Made by a program: the position numbers and the translations under genes. DNA of 64,000 nt from Boothiomyces macroporosus. Taxonomy: Eukaryota; Chytridiomycota; Chytridiomycetes; Rhizophydiales; Terramycetaceae. Shown one piece after another: positions 1 through 11,620 of this stretch. The notes beneath the pieces were generated by a model that worked only from the letters and a program-made list of their open reading frames with translations, was not told where the DNA came from and did not search any database. Where the stretch lies: assembly GCA_027604185.1 (NCBI GenBank), contig JADGKB010000004.1:1-64000 (forward strand), written 5' to 3'. The first letter of the stretch is position 1; each line of letters starts with the position of its first letter.

Positions 1-1022
1 CTGAACTTGACATCCGATTTCAACATTCTTTCCCAAGCCTTGTTGGCATATGAAGCAGGAACAAGTTCAATGTCAGCAGTGATGTTCTTTTCACCACAGA
101 AATCAAGCATTTCTTGAGTTTCCTTGATACTTCCAACTAGGGAGCCACCAATCTTTAGTCTACGAGGGATCAAACTGAAAGTTCGCAATTCCAATGGCTC
201 TGGAACACCACCAACAATGACCAAAGTACCATCAGTCTTGAGCAAAGTCAAGTAAGCTCCTAAATCGTGTTTTGCAGAGACAGTATCCAAAATGTAATCA
301 AATGATCGGTTGGCAGCTTTGAATGCATTTTCATCAGTGGTAATCAAAACTTTCTTTGCACCTAATTTGAATGCTTCATTGTTCTTTGATGGAGATCGAG
401 AGAGAACAGTTACATGGCACCCGAGCGCTTTAGCAAGCTTTACTCCCATATGTCCAAGACCACCGAGTCCAAGTACAGCTACATGATCCCCAGCCTTTAA
501 TCCATAATGTTTGATTGGTGACCATAGCGTAATACCAGCGCACAGCAATGGTGCAGCGGCAGCGAGATCCAAGTTTGATGGAACACGTAAAACAAAGCTT
601 TCAGTGACCACAATGCTTTGAGAGTATCCGCCATGGGTGTGACTAGTTCCATCAGTTTGAGGAGATCCATAGGTATCAGTTCTTCCATTAGCACAGTATT
701 GAATATCTCCTCTCTTGCATTCGTCGCAAGTGCCACATGAATTTACAAAACATCCAACAGCTGCAATTTCACCAACTTTAAATTTAGTCACTTCTGGACC
801 AACTGCAACTACAGTACCAATAATTTCGTGTCCAGGTACAGATGGAAGACTACATTGTCCCCATTCTCCTCGGCAATGGTGTAAATCTGAATGGCAGATT
901 CCGCAATACTTGATCTTGATTTTTATATCTTTAGGACCGACTTGTCGTCTTGGGATCTCTAGTAGTTCAAGGTTTCCTTTGTGATCTTTTGCTCCGATTG
1001 CTAGTACGTGCTCAAATGTCAT
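1..1022 (-). CDS. Zinc-dependent alcohol dehydrogenase, copy A (3' end outside window)
   Basis: Medium-chain dehydrogenase of the cinnamyl-alcohol/NADP-dependent ADH6 type, expected to interconvert alcohols and aldehydes in the cytosol. Visible motifs are the catalytic-zinc Cys region (CGICHSDLHH), GHE, the structural-zinc cysteine cluster (CGTCDECKRG) and the Rossmann turn GLGGLGHMGVK. The ATG is at 1022 and the frame is open to base 1. By comparison with copy B about 19 C-terminal residues are missing. There is no intron, unlike its tandem neighbour. The last 330 or so bases in the window are nearly identical to copy B while the 5' half is much more diverged, which suggests gene conversion. 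Confidence 0.9.
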   Translation of the reverse strand, partial: MTFEHVLAIGAKDHKGNLELLEIPRRQVGPKDIKIKIKYCGICHSDLHHCRGEWGQCSLPSVPGHEIIGTVVAVGPEVTKFKVGEIAAVGCFVNSCGTCDECKRGDIQYCANGRTDTYGSPQTDGTSHTHGGYSQSIVVTESFVLRVPSNLDLAAAAPLLCAGITLWSPIKHYGLKAGDHVAVLGLGGLGHMGVKLAKALGCHVTVLSRSPSKNNEAFKLGAKKVLITTDENAFKAANRSFDYILDTVSAKHDLGAYLTLLKTDGTLVIVGGVPEPLELRTFSLIPRRLKIGGSLVGSIKETQEMLDFCGEKNITADIELVPASYANKAWERMLKSDVKF

Positions 1023-1293
1023 TTTACAGTTGCACAATTCATTGCACATTTATATTTGTTGCGGAGAAATTACTCCGATTTGGCGGATCAGCGGAAAATC
1101 GGATATAGTGGAGGCCGCAATTTTAGCAACGACTCGCGGCCTTAATATAATTTGGATGGTTTATTAAATATTTAATTGGTGTTGCGTGATTCTGGCCACA
1201 AATTGTGAAATATTAAAGATGAGCAATCCAACAATGATATTCTGAACTGTATGTACAAAGTTTCGAAAAAAGGCAAATTCAATAAATGTTTTA

Positions 1294-2384
1294 TTATGCA
1301 TCGACAACAGTGTCTTTAGATAAAGTCTTTTCAATATCAAGTACGAATCTGAACTTGACATCCGATTTCAACATTCTTTCCCAAGCCTTGTTGGCATATG
1401 AAGCAGGAACAAGTTCAATGTCAGCAGTGATGTTCTTTTCACCACAGAAATCAAGCATTTCCTGAGTTTCCTTGATACCGCCAACTAGGGAGCCACCAAT
1501 CTTTAATCTACGAGGGATCAAACTGAAGGTTCTTAATTCCAATGGCTCTGGAACACCACCAACAATGACCAAAGTACCATCAGTCTTGAGCAAAGTCAAG
1601 TAAGCTCCTAAATCGTGTTTTGCAGAGACAGTATCCAAAATGTAATCAAATGATCGGTTGGCAGCTTTGAATGCATTTTCATTGGTAGTAATCAAAACTT
1701 TCTTTGCACCTAATTTGAATGCTTCATCATTCTTTGATGCAGATCTAGAAAGAACAGTGACTTCACAGCCTAACGCAGCAGCGAATTTAACACCCATATG
1801 TCCAAGACCACCAAGACCTAAAACAGCAACCTTATCCCCTGCTTTGACTCCATAATGTCTAATTGGAGACCATAAAGTAATACCAGCACATAGCAATGGT
1901 GCAGCGGCAGCGAGATCCAAGTTTCCAGGGATTTTCAAGACATAATTCTGGTCAACAACAATTCCTTGAGAGTATCCACCTTTGGTATGAGAAGTGCCAT
2001 CAGATTGCGGAGAGCCATAAGCTAATATTAATAACACTTACTTCCAGTTACACCTTTAGCACAGTATTGAATTAGTTCATCCTTGCATTCTGGGCATTCA
2101 CGACAAGAGTTTACAAAGCATCCAACACCAACAGCATCTCCAACTTTGAACTTTGTAACATTTGGACCAACTGCTTGAACATGACCAATAACTTCATGCC
2201 CAGGGACAGATGGCAAAGGACAGTTACCCCATTCAGCTTTACAGTGATGTAAATCAGAATGGCACATCCCACAGTACTTTACTTTGATTTGGACATCGTT
2301 TGCGCCAACTGGTCTTCTTTCGATTTCTAGTAATTCCAAGTGTCCTTTGTGATCTTTAGCTCCGATGGCGAATACCTTTTGCAT
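1294..2384 (-). CDS. Zinc-dependent alcohol dehydrogenase, copy B
   Basis: Complete paralogue of copy A, 356 residues after removal of one 20-nt intron at 2022-2041 (GT..TAG, phase 1 inside a Thr codon). Joining restores the block VTG-TYGSP, which aligns with the uninterrupted TDTYGSP of copy A. It keeps the zinc ligands (CGMCHSDLHH, GHE, CRECPECKD) and GLGGLGHMGVK. Family knowledge indicates an NADP(H)-dependent alcohol/aldehyde oxidoreductase. Read without splicing, the gene appears as two ORFs, which could be misread as a frameshifted pseudogene. The same-orientation tandem arrangement indicates local duplication. Confidence 0.92.
2022..2041 (-). other. 20-nt intron present in ADH copy B, absent from copy A
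   Basis: GTAAGTGTTATTAATATTAG on the minus strand. It has a consensus 5' GTAAGT, a TTAATAT element that could serve as branch site, and a TAG end. Its removal aligns copy B exactly with intronless copy A, so the boundaries are fixed by a paralogue in the same window. Confidence 0.9.
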
Positions 2385-2954
2385 TTTTGAGAGTAAAAAA
2401 TATCTAAATGGTTATTGCGGAAAATTTGGAACCCTAGACCCGTCGGTTAAAAAGCCCAATTTATGCCATGTTTTACTTGTTTAGTTTTTAGTGTTGAGAT
2501 AGTTTATTCAATGCATAATCCTAATGCATGGACCTGTTATTCCTTGTATGCATAATGATCACCTGCCATCTGTGTATAGCCAGTCAGGAATTAAGATCCA
2601 TCCCCTGACAAATAAACAGTGCTTGTCTTTTATGCAGAGACACCCAGAAAATCAAGATAAATCTCGACCACAAATATGGAAAACAAATAGAGCTTTTTGG
2701 TTCACTCAGTCAACCATTAGATTATTACTAGTAATGAACGACTTTACTCTTTAAACAAAACTATTTATAGTTACTGCCTGTTCAGTTGCTAGTCATAGGG
2801 ACTCTAAAAGGAGTCACTCTATAACAATCAAATCTAGTTAAGAAACGACTTGATAGGTAGTATAGAACGAGCATAGAAACAAACTCACTTCCTATCTAGT
2901 AAAAGTTACTACACCATTCGGATAAAATAAAATAAACCCCATATTTAAGATATA
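2385..2954. other. Intergenic region
   Basis: About 570 bases between the 5' end of ADH copy B and the 3' end of NC2-beta. A plus-strand ORF of 76 codons at 2524-2754 has no recognisable motif and no splice-joined extension. I see no gene here. It probably holds the ADH-B promoter. Confidence 0.5.
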
Positions 2955-3500
2955 TTACTGTTCAGTTTTCACTTCATCAACTGGACCCGCACCTGACTGT
3001 AATCTCTCTCTCGCTTTCGCAAACATTTCTTCTTGCACTTTAACCAACTCTTCTTCAGTCAACCCACCAGTATCTTTCCTACTACTCTTCTTTTCACGAT
3101 CTACTTTAACAGACTGCTGATGCTCATTCAACAACTCGTGCATATCCTTGACATAATCATCAAATCCAAGATTCTCATTAATTTAAATTTACTTTTAAAG
3201 CAGAAATAACGTGTTCTCCAGCAATGGTTTTCTTGTTTTCTTTCTCGCAGATATCGTTGGCTATATTAGTAAATAGGACCTTCAGAGGATAGTAAGTGAA
3301 TAAATTCTAAGTTAAGGGTTGATTACCGACACAGCAATCAGTTAGCAGATCTCTGGTTTCTTTTGCGGCGCTCATATCCGATGGTAATAATTCCTGTATT
3401 AGTTTAGCCATGGTTGCTGTGTTATTGAATGTAAACCTTTTGGTAGTGACAAATCTTCGTCATTGTTGGTTCCTACTGGTGCATCGAAATCATCATCCAT
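2955..3500 (-). CDS. NCB2: Negative cofactor 2 beta subunit (Dr1-like histone-fold TBP repressor)
   Basis: Assembled from five exons into 155 residues. Introns are 3417-3436 (20 nt), 3307-3326 (20), 3261-3279 (19) and 3174-3192 (19). The joined protein begins MDDDFDAPVG and then carries the Dr1 histone fold: DLSLPKATMAKLIQELLP, CCVEFIHLLSSEAND, KKTIAGEHVISALK and NLGFDDYV, followed by a basic/acidic tail. Family knowledge: NC2-beta pairs with NC2-alpha and binds TBP on promoters to repress or modulate pol II initiation. Intron 3261-3279 starts GTCCTA and intron 3174-3192 ends GAG, both atypical. Four introns in under 550 bases hide the gene from simple ORF scans. Confidence 0.9.
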
Positions 3501-4397
3501 TTCGAGATTGTGAAAAAAAGAAATCAAGACCAGCTTGCTAGACTCGAGTTGATTAAACTCTTCTAGAAGCGGAATCTATTACTGCGGATAAAATTATCAA
3601 GCCATTTACTGTAAATATACTTGTTTATGCCAATTTCATGTTCAGAGAGTGTATGGTTTAAACTGCCGAATGGATGCATCGATTGGTAGATCTGTTGCCA
3701 ATAAGAAAGCTTGAATATCAAATGATGGACCTTTTCTTGTATTCTAGACGCTCTTCAAACTGCCATTTGTCTGTTCTCGATAAACAGACGTTCAATTGCT
3801 GCACTCTGATATGGAATGAAACTCAACATCTGTGTTCCATTAATACGCCATGCTAGAAAAATGAAATGTGATTCCGATATGAAATATTGATTAATGATTG
3901 TATTCTAAACTGGTACCATCCAGTTGGGTTTTGGGACAATTATATGCACGCTAAAATAGTCAAACTACTGGTAAATGTCTATTCTATTTAAACCGAGTCG
4001 TTTGTCTTTGAAGAATATTTAATGTCTCTTTTGAATCCAACTCGTCAAATCCACTAAATCAATTAAATTACTCCATGAACCGACGAAATTATTCTGCCCA
4101 CTAGAGACACTGAATGATCTCTATGTAGAATATGGTCTCCATCATTAGGAGATTTTAAATAATGATTCGTCATTTTCAGTAAATTGAGACGGAAAAAGAC
4201 CATTTTCCCCCAACCATTAAATGCCATTAAACCTAGCCAAAAAAGGAACGAATAAGCGTCAATAAATTATCAAACAAAGAGACAATAATTTGCCATTATT
4301 ACCCCTTTGATTGTTAAATTTAAAGCCATCACACTTAAATATAAACGTCTGTGCTCAAAAAGGATAAAACTAGACTGAAAACTTTTAAAAAAAGATA
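3501..4397. other. Intergenic region
   Basis: About 900 AT-rich bases between NC2-beta and the small EEWY gene. A 60-codon plus-strand ORF at 3674-3856 shows no recognisable domain. Nothing supportable was found. Confidence 0.5.
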
Positions 4398-4730
4398 ATG
4401 GAACAGCTTGAATATAAAACTATATATCTGGGTAACGGCTGGCAAGTCGAACTTGAAATCCAGAAAGCGATTGGGTATGGTATCAAAACCATGGTGCGCT
4501 CAAAAACCTTTCGAAAGGTTGGATCTTCGGCAAAAGATTTCAAGTCCGAGTATAGGAGTACTATATGTGCTGTAGATAGAGGTTTAAAGTGCACTCAGTC
4601 TTATAGAGTGTACAAGTGTCCAATTGACCCTCATGATGCTTACCGGCCTTCTGAAGAATGGTACAATAGCTACAAGAGGTTGATTGCAAAAAAGAATACC
4701 ATCAGTATTGACAACTTGGTTAATAAATAA
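4398..4730 (+). CDS. Small EEWY-family protein 1 (hypothetical)
   Basis: Single-exon ORF of 110 residues starting at an ATG. I do not recognise a described domain. It is supported as a gene because its C-terminal region recurs in two other small ORFs in the window (6508-6807 and 14129-14470). The shared core is Y-x-x-PEEWYxxYxR (here YRPSEEWYNSYKRL), and there is a short C-terminal signature (here ISIDNLVNK) before the stop. The N-terminal half is not obviously conserved between copies. There is no signal peptide or membrane helix. Function is unknown. Confidence 0.6.
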   Translation: MEQLEYKTIYLGNGWQVELEIQKAIGYGIKTMVRSKTFRKVGSSAKDFKSEYRSTICAVDRGLKCTQSYRVYKCPIDPHDAYRPSEEWYNSYKRLIAKKNTISIDNLVNK

Positions 4731-6507
4731 CTATTCCTCGATTTATTTGCTTTCGCTTACATTCTTTGTCATAATGACTCATGATTTTGCATTTGTGTAT
4801 ATTCTGGATATGTAAGTTGTTTCTAGAATGTGAAAAATGCGTTTCGGTTCAAAGTACCAATACAACCATATTCTTAGAAGCTAATACATTCGGAATAGTT
4901 ATATTAAACAATTCTATTTAGAGTCATAAAGGATTGGCATTCCAGATTCTGATATATTCATTTGATATGGGAACTATAAACCCATAACAGAATATACGCT
5001 CAGCTTTGTTTATTCAATCTGTAGAGTATTATAATGTGATAATTGTTATTATGTATTGTAAATTAATGTGAGAAATTAACCTGTTCATAGTTCATGACTA
5101 AAGTTAGATCACAATACAGCATATTGAATTGAAACTTGCCAAGGTACAAGAGTTTATCGACCACTTGGCAGCCATATTTTTCTTATCCAAACTTTTGAAA
5201 AGAATCCGTTGATCTGGAGACATTTTTTTCAAGCCCACACAATAATGATTCCCAATCTTGGATCTATTTCACTCATTTTAACGTGAATAGAATGGTATCA
5301 TTAAATAGAATCTTTAGCATTATTGTTAAAGTATTACAATAGTTGGTTATTGGCAAGTCAACTATAAAGACAGAAATTTATATTTTCAGGATCTCACTAC
5401 TTGCAAGCAGTAGTATCCATTTCAAAAAACGCTATTTTAACAAATACAACAATAATTTATTACGGAGAAGAATCATTCGGACTCTGGTATATAAAGTAGG
5501 TATATCTGCTGCTGTTTCTGGTCATTATCCTCGATTTGCGCAAAAGCTCTTCGTATTTTTGGTACCAAGACTCGTCGTGTCTGATGCAGTTCTCTGCTTC
5601 GATAGGACAAAATACAGGTGTCTTGCTTAGATTTAACATTTATCTGGTAATTGCACTGGGTATCTTCCTTTTTATAGTTTCCATTCTTTATAATTTTTTA
5701 TTCTCACTAATGATGAGTCATCTTGACAAACGATCTATCCGATCATTTGGTAAGAAGAGCCTAGAATCAAAGTTGGGGTTAAAGTAGAACTGTTAACAAG
5801 AAATCTCTAGTGTTTGGTTATCCAACGGGTTTGTGATAAGACACCATTCCGTTAGTGCATAATCACACATGATCCTACTTCGCCACATTATTAATTTTTC
5901 CAACTGGTAAACAGGCGGATAAACAGATGGTAGGTCTAGGGTAACAATTATTTGTCTCTACTATCAGGCTAAGTTATTGGTACAGTTTAACCTTTGTATC
6001 CAGTTTCCCGTGGATTTCTGTTTTATCATGCTCCTTACTAGTTGGCGGGAGTGCCTGCTTAACGTAGGATCACTAAACTAAAAAGTATCTTCAATCTTGC
6101 AGGCGTTGTATTGATTACAACTACGCGCAACAAACAAAACTTGGCTTGTCGTACCAAATACCACAAGAGAAGGAAGGGATAAGTTAAGAGTGATAACATT
6201 ATATTCGTTATTCCTTATTGCTTTTTATTCTCTTATTTTTCACGGAATACATCGGAAAAGCACCCCACCAATCAGATCAAAGACATGGTCCTGTGTAACT
6301 ACAGGAATTAACCGTCAATAGAGAAATTGAGGGAGAAGCTGGATACAAGGTAAATATAGTACCAGCTGGCAATAGTATTAAACCTTCCCGAGATGAATTA
6401 TTTATCTCTGCCCCAGCCGATATGTCTCTCAAGGTTACATAATCACATGAAATCGCCCGCTGCAAGTTGGATAGACAAAAAGTACTTTGGTTTATTTAAA
6501 GTGAGTA
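4731..6507. other. Long gene-poor AT-rich stretch
   Basis: About 1.8 kb flanked by two EEWY-family genes. It contains a possible degenerate membrane-protein remnant (5392-5787, listed separately). At 6277-6465 both strands are open over about 60 codons, with neither reading recognisable. The plus reading (GYKVNIVPAGNS..) is interrupted by an in-frame TAA at its 5' side that no 18-25-nt intron removes. I assign no gene there. Confidence 0.4.
5392..5787 (+). pseudogene. Possible remnant of a membrane protein
   Basis: One reading frame gives protein-like sequence (GSHYLQAVVSISKNAIL, then IIYYGEESFGLW), one TAG, then hydrophobic segments (VYLLLFLVIIL and IYLVIALGIFLFIVSILY) and a short basic tail ending at a TAG near 5787. 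The internal TAG cannot be removed by an 18-25-nt GT-AG intron, and no convincing upstream exon or start is visible. It could be a decayed gene, a read with an error, or chance. The parent family is not recognised. Confidence 0.25.
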
Positions 6508-6807
6508 TCAATTCAACAACATTTCAATTTTGATTGAGGTTCGGTATTTGATATTTGATGGTTCTTGTTTGAGTTTAATTGCCTCTTGGAGCAGCCTTTC
6601 ATACACATTGTACCACTCTTCAGGAGGCTTGTATTGACTAAGTACATCTATTGAAACTTGGCGACGGCGGCAGGTACAGATTTGCGGGGTTTGGGTTTGC
6701 TTGTGCATGTACTCTACTTGTTTGTAACCGGAACGACATCTAAGGTTATATGCCTTGATCTGATTAGGGTTTGGGCTCTTTTCGAGTTTGTATTTTGAAG
6801 CAACCAT
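6508..6807 (-). CDS. Small EEWY-family protein 2 (hypothetical)
   Basis: 99 residues from the ATG at 6807 (MVASKYKLEK..). Upstream in-frame codons extend the ORF but look non-coding. It carries the family core YKPPEEWYNVYERL and a C-terminal stretch (SIKIEMLLN) resembling the SIDNLVNK ending of copy 1. It also has a Cys/Arg-rich patch (CTCRRRQ). Opposite strand to copies 1 and 3. Function is unknown. The shared motif with two other local ORFs is the main reason to accept it. Confidence 0.5.
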   Translation of the reverse strand: MVASKYKLEKSPNPNQIKAYNLRCRSGYKQVEYMHKQTQTPQICTCRRRQVSIDVLSQYKPPEEWYNVYERLLQEAIKLKQEPSNIKYRTSIKIEMLLN

Positions 6808-7095
6808 TATTTTTAGAGAAACTTTTATGCGAAAAAAGTCCGCGTCATTTTCCAATGAAAACATTAAATTATTAGGTATTACACAAAAACTCAGCAGTGT
6901 TATAACAATGTAGGGTGAGCCTTTGGGCTGGCGGCAGTTTCTATTTGCTATTACGATATCCTTTTTTTGTGTGTCTCTTTTCCGCACTGACCCACACTCA
7001 TTTAACTGTAATTCTAAAAGCGCCCAGTATTTAAGATTTAATGTTATTATATTCGCTCTTGGAATTCCAGTCTACCAGAATTTTTTCACTCAAAA

Positions 7096-10000
7096 ATGGA
7101 AAACCCAATTGCCGAGCAGGAAATTGAAGCCATAAAAGCCATTTATGATTCGGATTTCCGCCAAGAAACAATCACTATAAAGCATCGTAATATTAATTAA
7201 TCAAGCTTGGAAAGCGGCGACAACAAAGATTCTCAATATTTTGAATTTAACGCCTCGGAATTCAAACAGAGAAATATTCATAGAATTGGAATTTGAATAT
7301 CCGGAACAGTATCCTGACCAACCGCCGGTATTTAAAATCCACAAATTAAACGGAATCAGTTCATCCAAAATCAAGGTGATTGAAAAATTGGCCCAGGATT
7401 ATGCAAGGGAAAATGTTGGGCGTGAACTGGTACGTAAACTTAAACAATAGATCTTTGATGTAGCAGATCTAGTAACAGAGTATATTACAAATAATTCAAA
7501 TTCAGCGTCGTTTTTCGAAAATATGAACCAGAAACTGGAGTTGGAAAACAAAATAAAACTGGAGCAGAAAGAGCAGGATCTCAGACAAGAACAAGAGCGG
7601 TTGTTTCAGGAGCGGGAGACAATCCAGAAACAAATACAGCTGGAACTGGAGAGGAAAAAGGCAAAGTTGCACCAGGAGAAACCTAGGAAAAAAGCCATTC
7701 CACAAATATCTTTTACAGAGGAATCATTTCAAAGCAGTACAGATTTCACTCCAACGCTACGCGATGCAAATATACTACCAACAAGAACTGGTGGGTTCCC
7801 TTCAACTCAAACCGCGTGGTTTACAGAGTGCGATAAATCCTATCTGATTGAAACTTACGAACTACACTCTATCTCTGATTTGGATTCAACTATTAATGAA
7901 ATCGAAAAGCAAGTCTTGAAAACGAAGCAGTTGTCTCATCCCAGTATCCCTCCAATTTTTGATTTTGATATATCATCAAAGAGCGGCAGCATGGTCCTAC
8001 GTATATTAACCTTGAATTATAGAAAGATTTCGCTCTTTGATACTGTATTATTGACTACATTTTCTCTTCAGTCTTCTAAAAAAATTATCATTACAATACT
8101 TTCTATTCTCCAGGATTTAGGAGATTACGTGACTCAGTTGGGAGACTTGATGCTGGAAAATATCTATTACGATGATAAAATGAACTTGGTTATATCAGGG
8201 ACTAGTTTGTATCAAGCACTGCGTGAATATGTCCAAAGCCCGAAATCAAACCCAATTTGGGCTCAGCCAAATGTTTACAGAATAGGAAAAGATCAGCCAT
8301 TTAGCTTATGGGGTGCGGGGCTGCTCTTCCTGCAGCTACTTAATGGACCAGATTTGTCTAAATTTACGTCTCCATTAGATTGTGCAAATAACATTCCAAA
8401 CACTAGTCAAGCTCTCGTGTCATTTGTCCAGCAATTAATGGATCATAGCCAAGGGATCAGTAAATCCATAAAACTCTGCAGAGATCATGTTTTCCTTCAC
8501 CAAAGATCCGCATCCCCAGAAAAGCTCCAGATTGCTAAAGTTGATAATATTTCGGCAAGTTCAATGGACATTTCATTTTTGGATACAATGCACACCCCCA
8601 AAAAAGAAAGTAAACTATCAAGATACTACTCGGATTTCCAGGAGCTGGAATTTCTGGGTAGAGGAGGTTTTGGTGCGGTTGTGAAAGCAAAAAATCTAAT
8701 CGATGGTCGCTTTTATGCCATCAAAAAGATCAAACTTAACCCTACAGACAAGGAAAATTCTAAAAGGCTGTTGAGAGAAGTACAAACATTGTCTCGACTT
8801 CAGAGTGAGTATATTGTAAGGTATTACCAAGCGTGGTTTGAAGAGGCAGATGATGATTATGACAGTGACGATTCGAGTGAAGACTATTCCAGCGAAGAGT
8901 CGCATTCCCAATACAGCTATGACGAAACCGATGATTGGCTGTCTTCGGGAATCTCTATTAGTTTACGCAAAAAAGGTTCTCTTCGAATATCAAGAAGCAT
9001 CACTAGCGATTCATACGAATCTTCGGTGGTTTCATCAAAGTATACCCAAATACTGTATATCCAGATGGAATATTGCGAAAAGAAAACGCTGCGTGATCTG
9101 ATTGATATTGGAATTAAAGTCGAAGTAAGTTGGAAGTATTTGCGGCAAATTTTAGAAGGATTGGGCCATTTGCACTTGCAAGGGATTATTCACAGAGATT
9201 TGAAACCAAGTAATGTGTTTTTAGACATGAATGGCAGAATCAAAATTGGTGATTTTGGGCTAGCTACTGCTAAAAGAGAGTTTAACATTGCTCAAAGTAA
9301 GCAGTCGCTCATGGCCTCCAGTGATTTGATTGACGATTTATCACTTACTTCGGATATAGGCACCCCCGTATATATTGCTCCAGAAATATTAGCAAGGACG
9401 GGCAAGTACAATTCCAAAGTGGACATGTATTCTTTAGGAATTGTGTTTTTCGAAATGATTTATCCGTTGACTACAGGAATGCAAAGGGCTATAGTGCTTC
9501 GAGATTTGCGTAATCCTGATATTAAATTTCCTGAAGGTATTGATTAGCTGATTGCCAGATTTTCCATATACAGATCTCAAAGATCAGCATGATATTATCA
9601 AGCAGTTACTTGACCATCTACCCCATGTTCGGCCATCTTGTGCACAACTCCTGCAGTCACCTCTCGTCCCTGCGAACGTGGAAGAAGAGTATATCAATGA
9701 GGATTTGCTTCGAGTTGTTCGCCAAAGGAACCCAACCTACTTTTCCAGATTAGTTGAAGCACTTTTTGGACAATTGGTGGACGTCCACAAGGATTACACT
9801 TATGATTTCAACGGAAATATTAAGATATTTCACCAATTAACCAGCGTCGTAAAAGCTTTGGTTCATCACCACGTTCTCAAAGTCTTTACGAGACACGGTG
9901 CTGGCCAAATTTCCACACCTATTATAATCCCAAAATCGAAAAAAGCAATGGAAATATATATATCCAAGCGACCTGCAGAGTTCCTGGATCAAAATGGAGA

Positions 10001-11598
10001 TGTGGTTCAGCTGTACCATGATTTGACTGTACCGTTTGCACGATCGTTGTGTCAGTCCACAGAAGAGGAAATCACTTTTCCCCTAAAAAGATATACTATC
10101 GAGCGAGTATATCGAAAGAATATTGCAGGAGGTTTTTTGAGATTAATTTAGGCCAACCTCGTTCAATAGAAGAGTGTGATTTTGATATAGTCTTCCCAAG
10201 TTCAGATAAATCAATGATTCCAGAGGCAGAAGTAATCAAAATCGTATTTGAAATCCTGGAATTTGGGAAAACTTTGAGGTTGATTGATATGAATGAGTAT
10301 CAAGTTCGTGTAAACCATACCCAAAATTTGTCCAAGTTGATCTCATCATACGGAATTTCAGACTCTCTTTGTGATACCGTGATCGATATTTTGTCGCAGT
10401 TGCATAAACCTCTTAATATGAAACAGGTTGCTGGTCTACTTTCACAAATCGGACTATCCCAAAAGCTGATAGAAAAATTGATTTCTTTGGATGTTGTTAT
10501 TCCTATTACCTCAAAAACAAAGGCCTGTGACTTTGCTACCTATTTTGAAAAGGGTTTCGAATTCACTAATGAATTACTCTCTCTCACTGCAAATCTGGAG
10601 AACATGGGATTGAAAAACATGATCAGCCTTGAACCTTTACTGGTGTGTAATCCAACAGTGTTCCACAATTCCTTTATATTCCAGGTTTGCAGAAAGGTAA
10701 AGTCCAAATACGACGTTATCGCTATTGGTGGCCGTTATGAATCCCTTCTAGATACATTTAGAGGACCGTTTGAGCGAAGGATGACCGACCTGAATTGTAT
10801 AGGGTTGAATTTCTGTAAGTAATCTTTAAACATAGCTTTATCAAAGTTTATTTTGAATATCACAAACTACCAAACAGCAGCAATGCAAGAAGATAAACCA
10901 AATCTCTGTAAAAAGGCTGATGTAGTTATATTAACACTTGGCGATAATCCTGGATTGATTGGACACAAGCTCTTGATCGCAAATGACTTGTGGAGTGCTG
11001 GAATATCTGCAGATCTTTCCCAGCAGCACATCCAATCTACCCAGGATGAAATTTTTACAGCATGGAAGAATGGTAACCAATATTGACGATAGATTATACT
11101 TTTGCCATAATCATTAAACCAAAAGGATCAGATTCCCATGTAATCAAGCTTCGAAACCTGTCTTCAAAGCAGGAAACAGAGGTGCCTCGATCCTCATTAA
11201 TATACCATTTGAAAAGCACGCAAGATGTTAAAAGATCAGAGAGTGAAAGCGACTTGTTCCATAACAAACATTCGGTAACAATCATACCTTTTACACGCAA
11301 AAAGGATGTGCAAAAATACAAGACGAACTCCTCAGTAATTTCAGAGAAATCCATTTCAACCACCAGCAACTTGTACCAAAACTCCCCTATTATTGCAGTG
11401 GAACTGCAGTGTAGCGATATAATATCATTAAGCAATGTTTGGTTTGAGGATGAAGAGGTCTTCAAAAAAGCATGCAAGAGTGCTAATAGAGATTATTGCT
11501 TACAAATCAAACGCCAGGTGGTTAGACTTGCCAAAGAATCGGAGCTACTATGGATATACTCTAATGTCGATAGTAAATCATTCCCAATATTAGTTTAA
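7096..11598 (+). CDS. GCN2: GCN2-type eIF2-alpha kinase
   Basis: Joined from seven exons into 1459 residues. Introns: 7187-7205 (19 nt, AAG end), 7430-7450 (21), 9537-9558 (22), 10132-10151 (20, GTTTTT start), 10815-10835 (21) and 11073-11092 (20). Order: RWD domain (about 1-115, FEYPEQYPDQPP), charged coiled coil (about 130-185), degenerate pseudokinase (about 215-430), kinase (GRGGFGAVVKA near 505, an acidic insert, HRDLKPSNVF near 685, DFGLA, GTPVYIAPE), HisRS-like region (about 870-1230) and a C-terminal anticodon-binding-like domain. Family role: senses uncharged tRNA and phosphorylates eIF2-alpha during amino-acid starvation. The joined length is exactly divisible by three. Its stop lies 22 bases from that of the convergent PSD gene. 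Confidence 0.96.
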
Positions 11599-11620
11599 AA
11601 TGGCAGTAATAAAATATTGA

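Noticed and set aside
2022..2041. Micro-introns as sequencing frameshifts or ciliate-type eliminated sequences
   Set aside because: All begin GT and end AG, have consistent length and a branch-like TAAY element, and are restricted to coding regions; eliminated sequences usually have TA ends and also occur between genes.
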